The notes: a model not told the origin generated them from the letters alone. Positions 1 through 8,763 are shown, counted from the stretch's first letter. The stretch: DNA of 30,331 nt from UBA3537 sp045561735 (GCA_045561735.1 JBJKXC010000020.1:1-30331), one strand, 5' to 3'. Made by a program: numbers and translations.

Positions 1-129
1 CAAAAAGGGGATACATTGTATTCAATTTCAAAACGCTACAACACCACCGTTGCGCATTTAAAATCTTTAAACAACCTAAAGTCCAATGAATTAAGCATTG
101 GACAATCGCTTATCTTGACTTCAAACTAA
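1..129 (+). CDS. LysM-domain protein, C-terminal end only
   Basis: The window opens inside a reading frame of 42 codons ending in TAA at 127-129. The peptide contains GDTLYSISKRYNTTVAHLK and then a LSIGQSLIL segment, which is the shape of a single LysM repeat (GDTL-x-IS-x-(R/K)Y-x-(T/S)-V-x-x-L, then I-x-x-GQ-x-L). LysM repeats bind N-acetylglucosamine-containing glycans such as peptidoglycan. The catalytic part lies outside the window. In related flavobacteria a glucosaminidase/LysM protein is often found next to hemL, so a wall hydrolase is a reasonable guess, but nothing visible proves it. Only 5 bases separate its stop from the hemL start, so the two are probably co-transcribed. Confidence 0.8.
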   Translation, partial: QKGDTLYSISKRYNTTVAHLKSLNNLKSNELSIGQSLILTSN

Positions 130-134
130 ATCTC

Positions 135-1421
135 ATGAAATACCAACGCAGCAGTAAGTTATTTAAACAAGCGCAAGCCGTTATTCCTGGTGGCGTAAAC
201 TCCCCTGTAAGAGCTTTTAAAGCTGTCGGTGGTACGCCTATTTTTGTTGACAAAGCTGAAGGTGCTTATCTTTACGATGTCGATGGTAATCGATTGATTG
301 ATTATATAAACTCATGGGGCCCCATGATATTGGGACATGCTTATAAGCCCGTAGTGGATGCAGTTATTGAAAAAGCAAAGAAAGGAACGTCTTTTGGAAT
401 GCCTACTGCCATCGAAACCAAGATTGCAGAGCTGGCCATCTCAATGGTTCCCAATATTGATAAAATTCGATTTGTAAATTCCGGAACAGAGGCTTGTATG
501 AGCGCTGTTCGATTGGCAAGGGGTTACTCCGGTAGAGAAAAGATCATTAAATTTTCTGGTTGTTACCACGGCCATTCCGATTCATTTTTGATTCAAGCGG
601 GTAGTGGTGCGGTCACTTTTGGAAGCCCAAACAGTCCGGGTGTGACCCAAGGGACCGCGAAAGATACGATCTTAGCACCCTACAATAATTTGGAATCCGT
701 AAAAGAGATTTTCCAGGCGAATCCAGGTGAAATTGCAGCCATCATTGTGGAGCCAGTCGCAGGCAATATGGGATGTATTCCACCAGTGTCAGGGTTTTTA
801 GAGGGCTTAAGGGCTTTGTGTGACACCCATGATACGGTTCTTATTTTTGACGAAGTCATGACTGGTTTTCGGCTGGATAAAGGCGGGGTTCAGTCCTTGT
901 ACGGAATTTGTGCCGATATTGTATGTTTTGGTAAAGTTATTGGTGGAGGTTTACCTGTTGGTGCATTTGCATCAAGTGGTGAAATTATGAAGCATTTAGC
1001 GCCCGAAGGACCCGTATATCAAGCGGGAACTTTGAGCGGAAATCCTTTGGCCATGGCAGCAGGCCATGCGTTATTGACGGCTTTAAATTCTGATGACGAT
1101 GTTTATCAAAGGTTGGCCATGAAAACAAATTATTTACATCAAGGAATTTCAAAAGCATTAAAATCCCATAACATTCCTCATAGCATCAACAGCGTAGGTT
1201 CTATGATTTCGGTTCATTTTTCAGAAGCGCCTGTAACAGACTTTAAAACGGCCGCACTTGGAAACAACGAGCGGTTCAAACAGTTTTTTCACGGCATGTT
1301 GAATGCTGGAATTTACATTGCTCCTAGTGCCTTTGAAAGTTGGTTCATTACGGATGCCTTGTCTTATGAAGACTTAGATTTTACAATTGCAGCGGTTGAA
1401 AATGTTGCGAGTTCGCTTTGA
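135..1421 (+). CDS. hemL: Glutamate-1-semialdehyde 2,1-aminomutase
   Basis: This PLP enzyme converts glutamate-1-semialdehyde to 5-aminolevulinate, the last step of the C5 route to haem and other tetrapyrroles, in the cytoplasm. The 428-aa length is normal for HemL. Family marks seen: PGGVNSPVRAF at residues 18-28, SGTEA at 116-120, GCYHGHSD at 142-149, the cofactor-contacting Asp in FDEVMTGFR (D239), and the PLP Schiff-base lysine K267 in FGKVIGGGLPVGAF. ATG at 135 gives the standard N-terminus and follows the LysM gene by 5 bases, so it is likely read from an upstream promoter. No promoter is visible in front of it and no strong terminator of its own follows. Confidence 0.97.
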   Translation: MKYQRSSKLFKQAQAVIPGGVNSPVRAFKAVGGTPIFVDKAEGAYLYDVDGNRLIDYINSWGPMILGHAYKPVVDAVIEKAKKGTSFGMPTAIETKIAELAISMVPNIDKIRFVNSGTEACMSAVRLARGYSGREKIIKFSGCYHGHSDSFLIQAGSGAVTFGSPNSPGVTQGTAKDTILAPYNNLESVKEIFQANPGEIAAIIVEPVAGNMGCIPPVSGFLEGLRALCDTHDTVLIFDEVMTGFRLDKGGVQSLYGICADIVCFGKVIGGGLPVGAFASSGEIMKHLAPEGPVYQAGTLSGNPLAMAAGHALLTALNSDDDVYQRLAMKTNYLHQGISKALKSHNIPHSINSVGSMISVHFSEAPVTDFKTAALGNNERFKQFFHGMLNAGIYIAPSAFESWFITDALSYEDLDFTIAAVENVASSL

Positions 1422-1481
1422 TTTAAGGATTTATAAAATTTCCTTTTCTACCAAAATATAACTGGTTATATTTATCCATAC

Positions 1482-1510
1482 AAAAAAAGCGGCTGTCTAT
1501 AACAACCGCT
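1482..1510 (-). terminator. Rho-independent terminator of the GSII gene
   Basis: On the minus strand a 9-bp stem (AGCGGTTGT pairing with ACAGCCGCT, one G-U wobble) with a 5-nt loop is followed directly by a run of seven T. It lies 26 bases past the stop of the minus-strand glutamine synthetase gene. On the plus strand the wobble becomes a C-A mismatch and no T run follows, so it should work mainly for the minus-strand gene and not for hemL. Confidence 0.75.
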
Positions 1511-1535
1511 CTAGAATTTATTGAAATTGTATTAA

Positions 1536-2543
1536 TTATAACTTTGCAGATTTCACCGTTTTTATAATACGTGCTGCAATCTTGTAAGGATCGCCATTTG
1601 AAGACGGACGTCTATCTTCAAGCCAGCCTTTCCAGCCTTTTTCAACAGTAATGATTGGAATTCTAATAGAGGCCCCTCTGTCAGAGACTCCATAACTAAA
1701 TTGATCAATAGACTGCGTTTCATGCGCTCCAGTTAGTCGCTGTTCGTTATGAGCGCCATAGACCGCAATGTGTTCTTTGACAACAGGTCTAAAAGCTTCA
1801 CAAATTTTCTCATAAGTTTCCTTGGATCCACAAGTTCTGAGTACTGTGTTTGAAAAATTAGCATGCATTCCTGATCCATTCCAGTCAGTGGCTCCTAAAG
1901 GTTTTGGGTGCCAAACAACTTGTAAGCCATATTGTTCTCCAATGCGCTCTAATAAATACCTAGAGACCCACATTTCATCTCCAGCTTGTTTAGCACCTTT
2001 GGCAAAACATTGGTATTCCCACTGTCCAGCTGCTACTTCAGCATTTATGCCTTCAACATTGATTCCTGCATCAATTAAAACATCGAGATGCTCCTCAACC
2101 ATTTCTCTTGCAAATGTATTTTTGGCACCCACAGAACAGTAAAATTGTCCCTGCGGAGTTTGATCTTTTGGGAAGCCAACTGGAAGATTGGTTTCTACAT
2201 CATACAAAAAATATTCTTGTTCAAATCCAAACCAAAAATCGTTATCTTCATCGTCAATTGTTGCTCTTCCATTTGATTCGTGGGCCGTTCCATCGGCATT
2301 GAGAACCTCAGTCATAATAAGGTATCCATTATTTCTTTGAGGGTCAGGAAAGATTGCAACAGGTTTAAGTAAGCAGTCAGAGCTTCCACCTTCAGCTTGT
2401 TGTGTTGATGACCCGTCAAAAGACCAAATTGGACAATCTTCTAATTTACCACTAAAATCTTCTTCAATTTTAGTTTTACTTCTTAGACTCTGTGTGGGTT
2501 TGTATCCATCTAACCAAATGTATTCTAATTTTGATTTTGACAT
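1536..2543 (-). CDS. Glutamine synthetase, type II-like (short form)
   Basis: It makes glutamine from glutamate, ammonia and ATP in the cytoplasm. The 335-aa length and the opening motifs SFDGSSTQQAEG (41-52) and VAIFPDP (62-68) match the short GSII family better known from eukaryotes and from actinobacterial glnII, not the ~470-aa GSI. Beta-grasp N-terminal domain is roughly residues 1-90. Catalytic-domain marks: GFEQEY (106-111, metal-binding Glu), AGQWEYQ (172-178), WNGSGMH (221-227), NEQRLTG (266-272), DRGASIRIP (288-296) and LEDRRP (308-313). No adenylylation-site region of the GSI type is seen. It is divergent from a type III synthetase gene across 257 bases, so the two probably respond to nitrogen status from a shared control region. 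The minus-strand terminator at 1482-1510 ends it. Confidence 0.95.
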   Translation of the reverse strand: MSKSKLEYIWLDGYKPTQSLRSKTKIEEDFSGKLEDCPIWSFDGSSTQQAEGGSSDCLLKPVAIFPDPQRNNGYLIMTEVLNADGTAHESNGRATIDDEDNDFWFGFEQEYFLYDVETNLPVGFPKDQTPQGQFYCSVGAKNTFAREMVEEHLDVLIDAGINVEGINAEVAAGQWEYQCFAKGAKQAGDEMWVSRYLLERIGEQYGLQVVWHPKPLGATDWNGSGMHANFSNTVLRTCGSKETYEKICEAFRPVVKEHIAVYGAHNEQRLTGAHETQSIDQFSYGVSDRGASIRIPIITVEKGWKGWLEDRRPSSNGDPYKIAARIIKTVKSAKL

Positions 2544-2572
2544 AATTCTGTAAATAATTTAATTAATAATAA

Positions 2573-2589
2573 TGATGTCATCAAATATA
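2573..2589 (-). promoter_or_regulatory. Promoter -7 box of GSII gene with overlapping palindrome
   Basis: Read on the minus strand, 2589-2582 is TATATTTG, a full match to the Bacteroidota -7 consensus TAnnTTTG, about 40 bases upstream of the ATG at 2543. No good TTG -33 box lies at the expected distance. The perfect palindrome TGATG-T-CATCA at 2573-2583 begins inside the box and covers the predicted transcription start, which is where an operator would sit. The promoter role is inferred from consensus only. Confidence 0.45.
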
Positions 2590-2767
2590 ATAATAAGGTA
2601 AATTATGCCCATAAAATTGGGGTTTATTTTATTAACAAGTACATGTTTTTTGTTTATACCCTATTTTTTTGGGGGTCAAATAGAATTATTCATAAAATAT
2701 GATATTATATATCCATTAATTGTTAATAAAATCTCTTCAACTAACAAAATTTATACTGCTTTAATTT

Positions 2768-2775
2768 TAAATTTG
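2768..2775 (+). promoter_or_regulatory. Candidate -7 box of the GSIII gene
   Basis: TAAATTTG matches TAnnTTTG and ends 25 bases before the ATG at 2801. The 257-base intergenic region 2544-2800 is very AT-rich and holds no gene. Apart from this box and the divergent one at 2582-2589 nothing recognisable was found in it. A -33 box is not evident. Confidence 0.42.
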
Positions 2776-2800
2776 TTGTAAACTTATAAACCTCTAATTA

Positions 2801-4987
2801 ATGTCTACTTTAAGATTTGATGCGCTTAAGGAATCTATGAAAAGGGCTCCACAAAAAGTAAATGAAGAACCAATGCGTTCTTCTATTTATGGTGCCAATG
2901 TATTTCAACTTTCAGTCATGCAGACTTATTTGCCTAAAGCAACTTTTAAAAATTTGCTGACCGCCATTGATAAAAACCAAACAATCGATCGGGATATTGC
3001 CGATCAAATAGCTGTGGCAATGAAAGAATGGGCAAGCTCTAAAGGGGTTACACATTATACTCATTGGTTTCAGCCCTTGACGGGTGCAACAGCCGAAAAA
3101 CACGATGCTTTTTTTGAAACGTCTGACGGAGGTCAGGTTATTGAATACTTTGACGGCAATCAATTGGTGCAACAAGAACCTGATGCCTCTTCTTTTCCAA
3201 ATGGCGGTATACGCAATACTTTTGAAGCACGGGGTTATACAGCTTGGGACCCAACATCACCAGCCTTTATTTTTGGTACAACACTTTGTATCCCCACTGT
3301 TTTTGTGGCCTACACTGGTGAAGCTTTAGATTATAAAACACCTTTACTAAGGGCTTTGCAAGCAGTTGATACAGCTGCCACCTCGGTATCCCGCTATTTT
3401 GATAAAAATGTTAAAAAAGTATCGGCATCTTTAGGATGGGAGCAAGAATACTTTTTAATTGATAAATCCTTAGCTGCAGCAAGACCGGATTTGGAACTTA
3501 CAGGCCGAACATTACTGGGCCACTCCTCGGCTAAAGGACAGCAACTTGACGACCACTATTTCGGAACAATTCCAACAAGGGCACTTAATTTTATGCGCGA
3601 TTTAGAAAATGAATCTATTTTGTTGGGAATTCCTGTAAAAACACGACACAATGAAGTAGCTCCCAATCAATTTGAGTTGGCTCCAATGTACGAAGAAGCC
3701 AATTTAGCAGTAGATCATAATTCATTATTAATGGATTTAATGAAAAAAGTAGCTGAACGCCATCATTTCAAAGTCTTATTTCACGAAAAGCCTTTTGCAG
3801 GAGTCAACGGTTCTGGTAAACACAACAATTGGAGCTTGTCTACAGATACGGGAGTAAATCTTTTAGCGCCTGGAAAAACTCCGATGAGTAATTTACAGTT
3901 TTTAACGTTTTTCATTAATACTATTAAAGCGGTTCATGACAATGAAGAACTTCTAAGAGCATCTATCGCTTCAGCAAGTAATGACTACAGGTTGGGAGCC
4001 AATGAAGCACCTCCAGCTATCATATCTGTTTTTATAGGTGCGCAACTCACCAAAGTATTAGGTGATCTTGAAGGCGTTACAAAAGGGAAGTTATCCCCTG
4101 AAGAAAAAACCGATTTAAAGCTTAATGTGGTTGGTAAAATACCGGAGATTTTATTGGATAATACCGACCGTAATCGCACATCTCCTTTTGCATTCACAGG
4201 TAATAAATTCGAATTCAGAGCTGTTGGATCAACAGCCAATTGCGCGAATCCAATGACGGTTTTAAATTCAATTATAGCTCAACAACTCATTCAATTCAAA
4301 AAAGAAGCGGATCAACTTATTGATAAAAAAGGACTTAAAAAAGATGAAGCTATTTTTAATGTATTAAGAGACTATATTAAAAAATCAAAGGCCATTCTTT
4401 TTGAAGGCAATGGCTATGGTGAATCTTGGCAAAAAGAGGCCAAAAAGAGAGGCTTGAGCAACAATAAAAATACACCCGCTGCGCTCAAGGTGAAAATTGC
4501 TCCTCAGACTATTGCACTCTATCAAGGATTGGAGGTGATGAATCCAACGGAAATTGAAGCTCGATATGAGATTGAGGTAGAAGACTACATTCACAGAATT
4601 CAAATCGAAGGCAGAGTTTTAGGGGATATTGCTAGGAACCATGTCATTCCAACTGCTGTGAAATATCAAAATATATTGATTTACAATGTCAGAGGGTTGA
4701 AAGACATCTATGGCAAAGATTACAAAAAGCACGCCAGTGAACAATTGATGTTAATTGCAGATATTTCAAAATATATTAAAGCCATAAATTCTGGAGTTAC
4801 ATCGATGATTAATCAAAGAAAGAAAGCAAATTTGATTTCAAAATCTATTGAAAAAGCAGAAGCTTATTGCAACAAAATCAAACCTATGTTTGACGAAATT
4901 CGCTATGGATGTGATAAGCTGGAATTATTGATTGATGATGAACTTTGGCCGTTGCCAAAATACAGAGAACTTCTTTTTACAAGATAA
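2801..4987 (+). CDS. glnN: Glutamine synthetase type III
   Basis: This 728-aa protein is the large GSIII form (about 700-730 aa) typical of Bacteroidota and some cyanobacteria. It carries out the same ATP-dependent ammonia assimilation as GSII but forms a differently stacked dodecamer. Diagnostic sequence: HYTHWFQPLTG followed by TAEKHDAF at residues 85-104, GWEQEYFLID near 210, RHNEVAPNQFE near 285, GVNGSGKHNNWSL near 340, DRNRTSPFAFTGNKFEFRA near 455, and a long helical C-terminal region. ATG at 2801 gives a normal N-terminus. A strong terminator follows. Presence of two unrelated GS types back to back suggests one housekeeping and one nitrogen-responsive enzyme; which is which cannot be told from sequence. 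Confidence 0.96.
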   Translation: MSTLRFDALKESMKRAPQKVNEEPMRSSIYGANVFQLSVMQTYLPKATFKNLLTAIDKNQTIDRDIADQIAVAMKEWASSKGVTHYTHWFQPLTGATAEKHDAFFETSDGGQVIEYFDGNQLVQQEPDASSFPNGGIRNTFEARGYTAWDPTSPAFIFGTTLCIPTVFVAYTGEALDYKTPLLRALQAVDTAATSVSRYFDKNVKKVSASLGWEQEYFLIDKSLAAARPDLELTGRTLLGHSSAKGQQLDDHYFGTIPTRALNFMRDLENESILLGIPVKTRHNEVAPNQFELAPMYEEANLAVDHNSLLMDLMKKVAERHHFKVLFHEKPFAGVNGSGKHNNWSLSTDTGVNLLAPGKTPMSNLQFLTFFINTIKAVHDNEELLRASIASASNDYRLGANEAPPAIISVFIGAQLTKVLGDLEGVTKGKLSPEEKTDLKLNVVGKIPEILLDNTDRNRTSPFAFTGNKFEFRAVGSTANCANPMTVLNSIIAQQLIQFKKEADQLIDKKGLKKDEAIFNVLRDYIKKSKAILFEGNGYGESWQKEAKKRGLSNNKNTPAALKVKIAPQTIALYQGLEVMNPTEIEARYEIEVEDYIHRIQIEGRVLGDIARNHVIPTAVKYQNILIYNVRGLKDIYGKDYKKHASEQLMLIADISKYIKAINSGVTSMINQRKKANLISKSIEKAEAYCNKIKPMFDEIRYGCDKLELLIDDELWPLPKYRELLFTR

Positions 4988-4993
4988 ACTTAA

Positions 4994-5022
4994 AAAAACG
5001 CTCAAGTTAATTGGGCGTTTTT
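4994..5022 (+). terminator. Rho-independent terminator of the GSIII gene
   Basis: An 11-bp stem (AAAAACGCTCA pairing with TGGGCGTTTTT, one T-G wobble) closes a 7-nt loop and ends in five T, six bases after the stop codon at 4987. The flanking A run makes it potentially active in both directions, but no minus-strand gene ends here. Confidence 0.8.
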
Positions 5023-5046
5023 AATTTAAATAAACAAATACTTTAT

Positions 5047-5054
5047 TAGATTTG
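5047..5054 (+). promoter_or_regulatory. Candidate -7 box of purM
   Basis: TAGATTTG matches TAnnTTTG and ends 16 bases before the ATG at 5071. It follows the GSIII terminator, so a new transcript is expected here. No TTG -33 box is seen at 17-23 bases upstream. Confidence 0.42.
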
Positions 5055-5070
5055 TAATTCATAAAAAGCC

Positions 5071-6249
5071 ATGACTCAAGAGACAAGCAAACGGTATGCT
5101 CAACGCGGAGTATCAGCATCCAAATCAGATGTTCACAACGCCATTAAAAACATTGACAAGGGTTTGTTTCCAAAGGCCTTTTGTAAGATTGTACCAGATT
5201 TTCTTACCAATGACCCTGATTATTGTTTGGTAATGCATGCCGATGGGGCAGGGACTAAAAGTTCTTTGGCTTATGCCTATTGGAAAGAGACCGGCGACGT
5301 ATCCGTATGGAAAGGCATTGCCCAAGATGCTCTTATCATGAATATTGATGATTTGATTTGTGTGGGTGTCACTAATCATATTATGTTGTCTTCAACCATT
5401 GGACGCAATAAAAATTTGATTACAGGAGAAGTGTTATCCGCAATAATTAACGGCACGGAAGCGCTCATTCAGGATTTAAAAATACATGGTATCACCATCC
5501 ACTCTACAGGCGGAGAAACGGCTGATGTTGGTGATTTGGTGCGCACCATAATTGTGGATTCTACAGTCACGGCAAGACTGAAGCGCAGCGAGGTCATTGA
5601 CAATGCCAATATCAAGGCAGGAGATGTTATTGTAGGTTTGGCATCATATGGTCAAGCAACCTATGAAAAAGAATACAATGGTGGTATGGGTAGTAATGGC
5701 TTAACTTCTGCTAGACACGATGTTTTTAGTAAAGACATTGCACGTAAATTTCCTGAAACTTTCGACCCAGGAGTTCCTGAAAATCTTATTTACTCTGGAG
5801 TTGTTGAACTGACACAATCTATAGAAAATAGTCCATTAAATGCAGGCAAACTGGTACTTTCTCCCACGCGAACTTACGCGCCGATTGTCAAAGAAATTTT
5901 GTCAAAATATGACTCAAATACGATTCATGGAATGGTACATTGCAGCGGCGGTGCGCAAACAAAAATTTTACATTTTATTGATGATTTACACATTGTAAAA
6001 AACAATATGTTTAATGTGCCACCACTTTTTAAATTGATACAAGAGCAATCCAAGACCGATTGGAAAGAAATGTACCAAGTTTTCAATTGTGGTCATCGTT
6101 TGGAATTGTATGTAGCCAAAGAAGTTGCAGACTCTCTTATTGCTATTGCTTCAAAATTTAATGTCGAGGCACAGATTATTGGTCGTGTCGAAGCCTCCTC
6201 AGAGAAAAAATTAACCATTAAAAGTGAATACGGTACGTTTGAGTACTAA
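5071..6249 (+). CDS. purM: Phosphoribosylformylglycinamidine cyclo-ligase (AIR synthetase), long form
   Basis: Closes the imidazole ring of FGAM with ATP to give AIR in purine synthesis. At 392 aa it is longer than the ~345-aa E. coli PurM and matches the long Bacteroidota form often labelled 'AIR synthase related'. Seen: the phosphate-binding ADGAGTK at 57-63 (DGVGTK in classical PurM), DALIMNIDDLICVG in the A1 domain, STGGETADVGDLVRT at about 150-164, and the C-terminal AIRS-C domain including MVHCSGGAQTK. The gene is followed by prfA and pyrF on the same strand, an order I recall from other flavobacteria. No other purine gene is in the window. A PurL- or ThiL-like relative is less likely given length and motifs. 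Confidence 0.88.
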   Translation: MTQETSKRYAQRGVSASKSDVHNAIKNIDKGLFPKAFCKIVPDFLTNDPDYCLVMHADGAGTKSSLAYAYWKETGDVSVWKGIAQDALIMNIDDLICVGVTNHIMLSSTIGRNKNLITGEVLSAIINGTEALIQDLKIHGITIHSTGGETADVGDLVRTIIVDSTVTARLKRSEVIDNANIKAGDVIVGLASYGQATYEKEYNGGMGSNGLTSARHDVFSKDIARKFPETFDPGVPENLIYSGVVELTQSIENSPLNAGKLVLSPTRTYAPIVKEILSKYDSNTIHGMVHCSGGAQTKILHFIDDLHIVKNNMFNVPPLFKLIQEQSKTDWKEMYQVFNCGHRLELYVAKEVADSLIAIASKFNVEAQIIGRVEASSEKKLTIKSEYGTFEY

Positions 6250-6278
6250 CGTCTGGCTTTCATTCATCTCAAAAATTG

Positions 6279-6286
6279 TATTTTTG
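6279..6286 (+). promoter_or_regulatory. Candidate -7 box of prfA
   Basis: TATTTTTG matches TAnnTTTG and ends 20 bases before the prfA ATG at 6307. TTTC at 6258-6261, 17 bases upstream, is a near-match to the TTTG -33 element. It probably allows prfA-pyrF to be transcribed separately from purM. Confidence 0.48.
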
Positions 6287-6306
6287 CAAACGATTTGTAG
6301 GCATTT

Positions 6307-7383
6307 ATGTTAGAAAAAATTGAAATTATAAAGCAGCGTTTTGATGAAGTAAGTGACTTGATTATTCAGCCGGATATCATTTCGGATCAAAAGCGCTATA
6401 TTAAAATTAGTAAAGAATACAAGGATCTGAAAAAAATTCTAGACCTTGGTCAGCTCTATAAAACGGTCATGTCTAACATAGAAGAAGCCCAAGAAATCAT
6501 TGCGGATGGTTCAGATTCTGAAATGGTTGAAATGGCTAAAATTGAGCTTGAAGAAGCCAAGGGTCAACTGCCTAAATTGGAAGAAGAAATTAAAGTTCTT
6601 TTAATTCCTAAAGATCCCGAAGATGCCAAGAATATAGTAGTTGAAGTCCGTGCTGGAACTGGAGGAGATGAAGCCAGTATCTTTGCAGGAGACCTACATA
6701 GAATGTACACAAAATATTGTGAATCTAAAGGATGGAAAGTTGAGGTTGTGGATTTTAATGAAGGTACATCTGGGGGTTATAAAGAAATAATTTTTGAAGT
6801 TTTTGGTACAGACGTTTATGGCACCATGAAGTTTGAAGCGGGTGTACACCGTGTTCAACGCGTACCCCAAACAGAAACGCAAGGAAGAGTTCATACCAGC
6901 GCAGCCTCAGTCATCGTATTGCCTGAAGCAGAGGAGTTTGACCTTGAGCTTGATATGTCTGAAGTTAGGATTGAACGAACAACTTCCACAGGACCTGGTG
7001 GACAATCGGTCAATACGACTTATTCAGCGATTAAGCTTCACCATGAGCCAACGGGCATGATTGTCAGTTGTCAAGATCAAAAATCATCACACAAAAATTT
7101 AGAAAAAGCATTAAAAGTTTTACGCTCTCGACTCTATGAGATGGAATTAGCAAAAAAACAAGTTGCGGATTCTGAAAAACGAAAGAGTATGGTTTCATCT
7201 GGTGACCGCAGTGCTAAAATTAGAACATACAATTACCCTCAGGGACGCGTAACAGACCACCGTATTGGACTGACGCTTTACGATTTATCAAACATTATAA
7301 ACGGAGATATTCAAAAGGTCATTGATGAACTCATGCTTGCTGAAAATACCGAAAAACTCAAATCAAGTTCAGATGTAATTTGA
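6307..7383 (+). CDS. prfA: Peptide chain release factor 1
   Basis: RF1 reads UAA and UAG stop codons in the ribosomal A site and triggers peptide release. The 358 aa are full length. The stop-codon reading tripeptide is PQT at 187-189 (PxT class, so RF1 and not RF2), and the catalytic GGQ is at 231-233 within STGPGGQSVNTT. The GPGGQ form is usual in Bacteroidota. The GGQ glutamine is the methylation target of PrmC in known systems. The stretch RVTDHRIGLTLYDL near the C-terminus is also family-typical. Its stop lies 5 bases before the pyrF ATG, so the two genes are translationally close. Confidence 0.97.
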   Translation: MLEKIEIIKQRFDEVSDLIIQPDIISDQKRYIKISKEYKDLKKILDLGQLYKTVMSNIEEAQEIIADGSDSEMVEMAKIELEEAKGQLPKLEEEIKVLLIPKDPEDAKNIVVEVRAGTGGDEASIFAGDLHRMYTKYCESKGWKVEVVDFNEGTSGGYKEIIFEVFGTDVYGTMKFEAGVHRVQRVPQTETQGRVHTSAASVIVLPEAEEFDLELDMSEVRIERTTSTGPGGQSVNTTYSAIKLHHEPTGMIVSCQDQKSSHKNLEKALKVLRSRLYEMELAKKQVADSEKRKSMVSSGDRSAKIRTYNYPQGRVTDHRIGLTLYDLSNIINGDIQKVIDELMLAENTEKLKSSSDVI

Positions 7384-7388
7384 AGTCC

Positions 7389-8207
7389 ATGAAAGTTGAA
7401 AGTATCGTATCGGAAATTAGAAAAAAACAATCTTTTCTTTGCATTGGATTAGATGTAGACCTATCCAAAATACCGCCTCATCTTTTAAAGACATCATCTC
7501 CTATTTTTGAATTTAACAAGGCCATTATTGATGCAACGCATCAACTTTGCGTTGCCTATAAACCCAATATTGCTTTTTACGAGGCTTGTGGTCAAGATGG
7601 TTGGAAAGCATTGAAACAAACCATTGATTATTTAAATGATAATTACCCTGAAATTTTCACCATTGCCGATGCCAAACGTGGCGATATCGGCAATACAAGT
7701 AGGATGTATGCCAAGGCATTTTTTGAAGATTTAGGTTTTGATAGTATTACGGTGTCTCCATATATGGGCAGCGATTCTATTGAGCCGTTTTTAGAATTTA
7801 ATGAGAAGCACACCATTCTCCTCGCCCTGACATCCAACAAGGGTGCTTTCGATTTCCAAACCAAAGAAAACACCAATGCTCTTTTGTTTGAATCTGTTCT
7901 AGATACTTCTAAAACATGGAAAAACTCAAAACAATTGATGTATGTGGTAGGGGCCACAAAAGCAGCCTATTTTAAAAAAATACGAGAAATTCTTCCCAAT
8001 AGCTTTTTGCTAGTTCCAGGCATTGGTGCTCAAGGTGGTAGTTTAGAAGAAGTTTGTAAGTATGGATTAAATACTAAAGTGGGGCTTTTGGTCAATTCTT
8101 CAAGGGCTATAATCTATGCATCTAACGATACGGACTTTGCTGCACAAGCTGCTCTTAAGGCAAAAGCGATGCAACAACAAATGCAAGTAATTCTTTCTAC
8201 TACTTAG
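7389..8207 (+). CDS. pyrF: Orotidine 5'-phosphate decarboxylase, long form
   Basis: Decarboxylates OMP to UMP, the last step of de novo pyrimidine synthesis. From ATG at 7389 the protein has 272 aa. A TTG at 7380 overlapping the prfA stop would add three residues. ATG is preferred because it begins the conserved stretch before KKQSFLCIGLDVDLSKIP. The catalytic lysine/aspartate cluster is DAKRGDIGNT, and PGIGAQGG near residue 215 is the phosphate-binding loop. The length and motifs fit the type 2 PyrF of Bacteroidota and actinobacteria, not the ~245-aa E. coli enzyme. The gene end is 48 bases from the end of the convergent gene at 8255; that gap shows no convincing terminator. Confidence 0.95.
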   Translation: MKVESIVSEIRKKQSFLCIGLDVDLSKIPPHLLKTSSPIFEFNKAIIDATHQLCVAYKPNIAFYEACGQDGWKALKQTIDYLNDNYPEIFTIADAKRGDIGNTSRMYAKAFFEDLGFDSITVSPYMGSDSIEPFLEFNEKHTILLALTSNKGAFDFQTKENTNALLFESVLDTSKTWKNSKQLMYVVGATKAAYFKKIREILPNSFLLVPGIGAQGGSLEEVCKYGLNTKVGLLVNSSRAIIYASNDTDFAAQAALKAKAMQQQMQVILSTT

Positions 8208-8254
8208 TTTTTAAAAAGTTAATTTTGGAAACAAATTTGGTAAATATTTAAACT

Positions 8255-8644
8255 TTAAAGGGTAAGCATCCAATATTTGTGAAGGCGTTTAAATTTTTTC
8301 AGTTCTATTTTTAGTATTTGTATAAAGTTTTTACCATTACTGTTGCATTGCTCCAAACGCTTGCAGTTTTGCATCAGACGATAGGTCAACCATCGCAGTG
8401 TACATGCGTGCATGTATTTTTTGTGGGGAACCAAAGTGCGTTCCGCTTTTATTATTTCTTCAGAAAGGCAAATGGACTGTTGAACAATATCTCCTGAAAA
8501 ATAAATATTAGGATTTTCAGATCCATTTGCACCAAGGGAAACAAGGTCATTCATTAAATAAGCAGAAATAGCTTTAGAAAGCCTTCCAATATTTTGTGCC
8601 TTTTGGAGTAAACTATTGTAAAATTCTGAGTTTTTAGAATACAT
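8255..8644 (-). CDS. Uncharacterised helical protein, 129 aa
   Basis: I do not recognise a named domain. The protein appears almost wholly helical, is basic in its C-terminal half (many K and R from residue 95 on) and has no signal peptide or membrane segment. It carries four cysteines (C59, C81, C94, C100) and a central segment NPNIYFSGDIVQQS at 45-58 that looks like a conserved core. It is transcribed away from the Lrp/AsnC regulator at 8764, sharing a 119-base control region, so it may be a target of that regulator. The frame is a real gene in my view because the promoter-like box at 8666-8673 is well placed, codon use resembles its neighbours, and no competing gene lies on the other strand. 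Confidence 0.7.
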   Translation of the reverse strand: MYSKNSEFYNSLLQKAQNIGRLSKAISAYLMNDLVSLGANGSENPNIYFSGDIVQQSICLSEEIIKAERTLVPHKKYMHACTLRWLTYRLMQNCKRLEQCNSNGKNFIQILKIELKKFKRLHKYWMLTL

Positions 8645-8665
8645 TTTTTAACTATCTCTTTTACG

Positions 8666-8673
8666 CAAAGTTA
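8666..8673 (-). promoter_or_regulatory. Candidate -7 box for the 129-aa gene
   Basis: On the minus strand 8673-8666 reads TAACTTTG, a TAnnTTTG match, 21 bases before the ATG at 8644. No TTG element is visible at the usual upstream spacing. Confidence 0.35.
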
Positions 8674-8763
8674 AATCGCAAAAGCTTTATTTGTATTTAA
8701 TTATTAAAATATAATAGAGTTAATTATTTAATTTTTTATTATTTTTAACTAATTAACTTAAAA

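Noticed and set aside
1426..1470. Terminator after hemL (AAGGA ... TCCTT)
   Set aside because: The stem is 5 bp with an 11-nt loop and a short mixed T run; chance is likely in AT-rich sequence.
1822..2302. Plus-strand open frames inside the GSII gene
   Set aside because: They lie fully antisense to a well-supported gene, have no family features and no promoter box.
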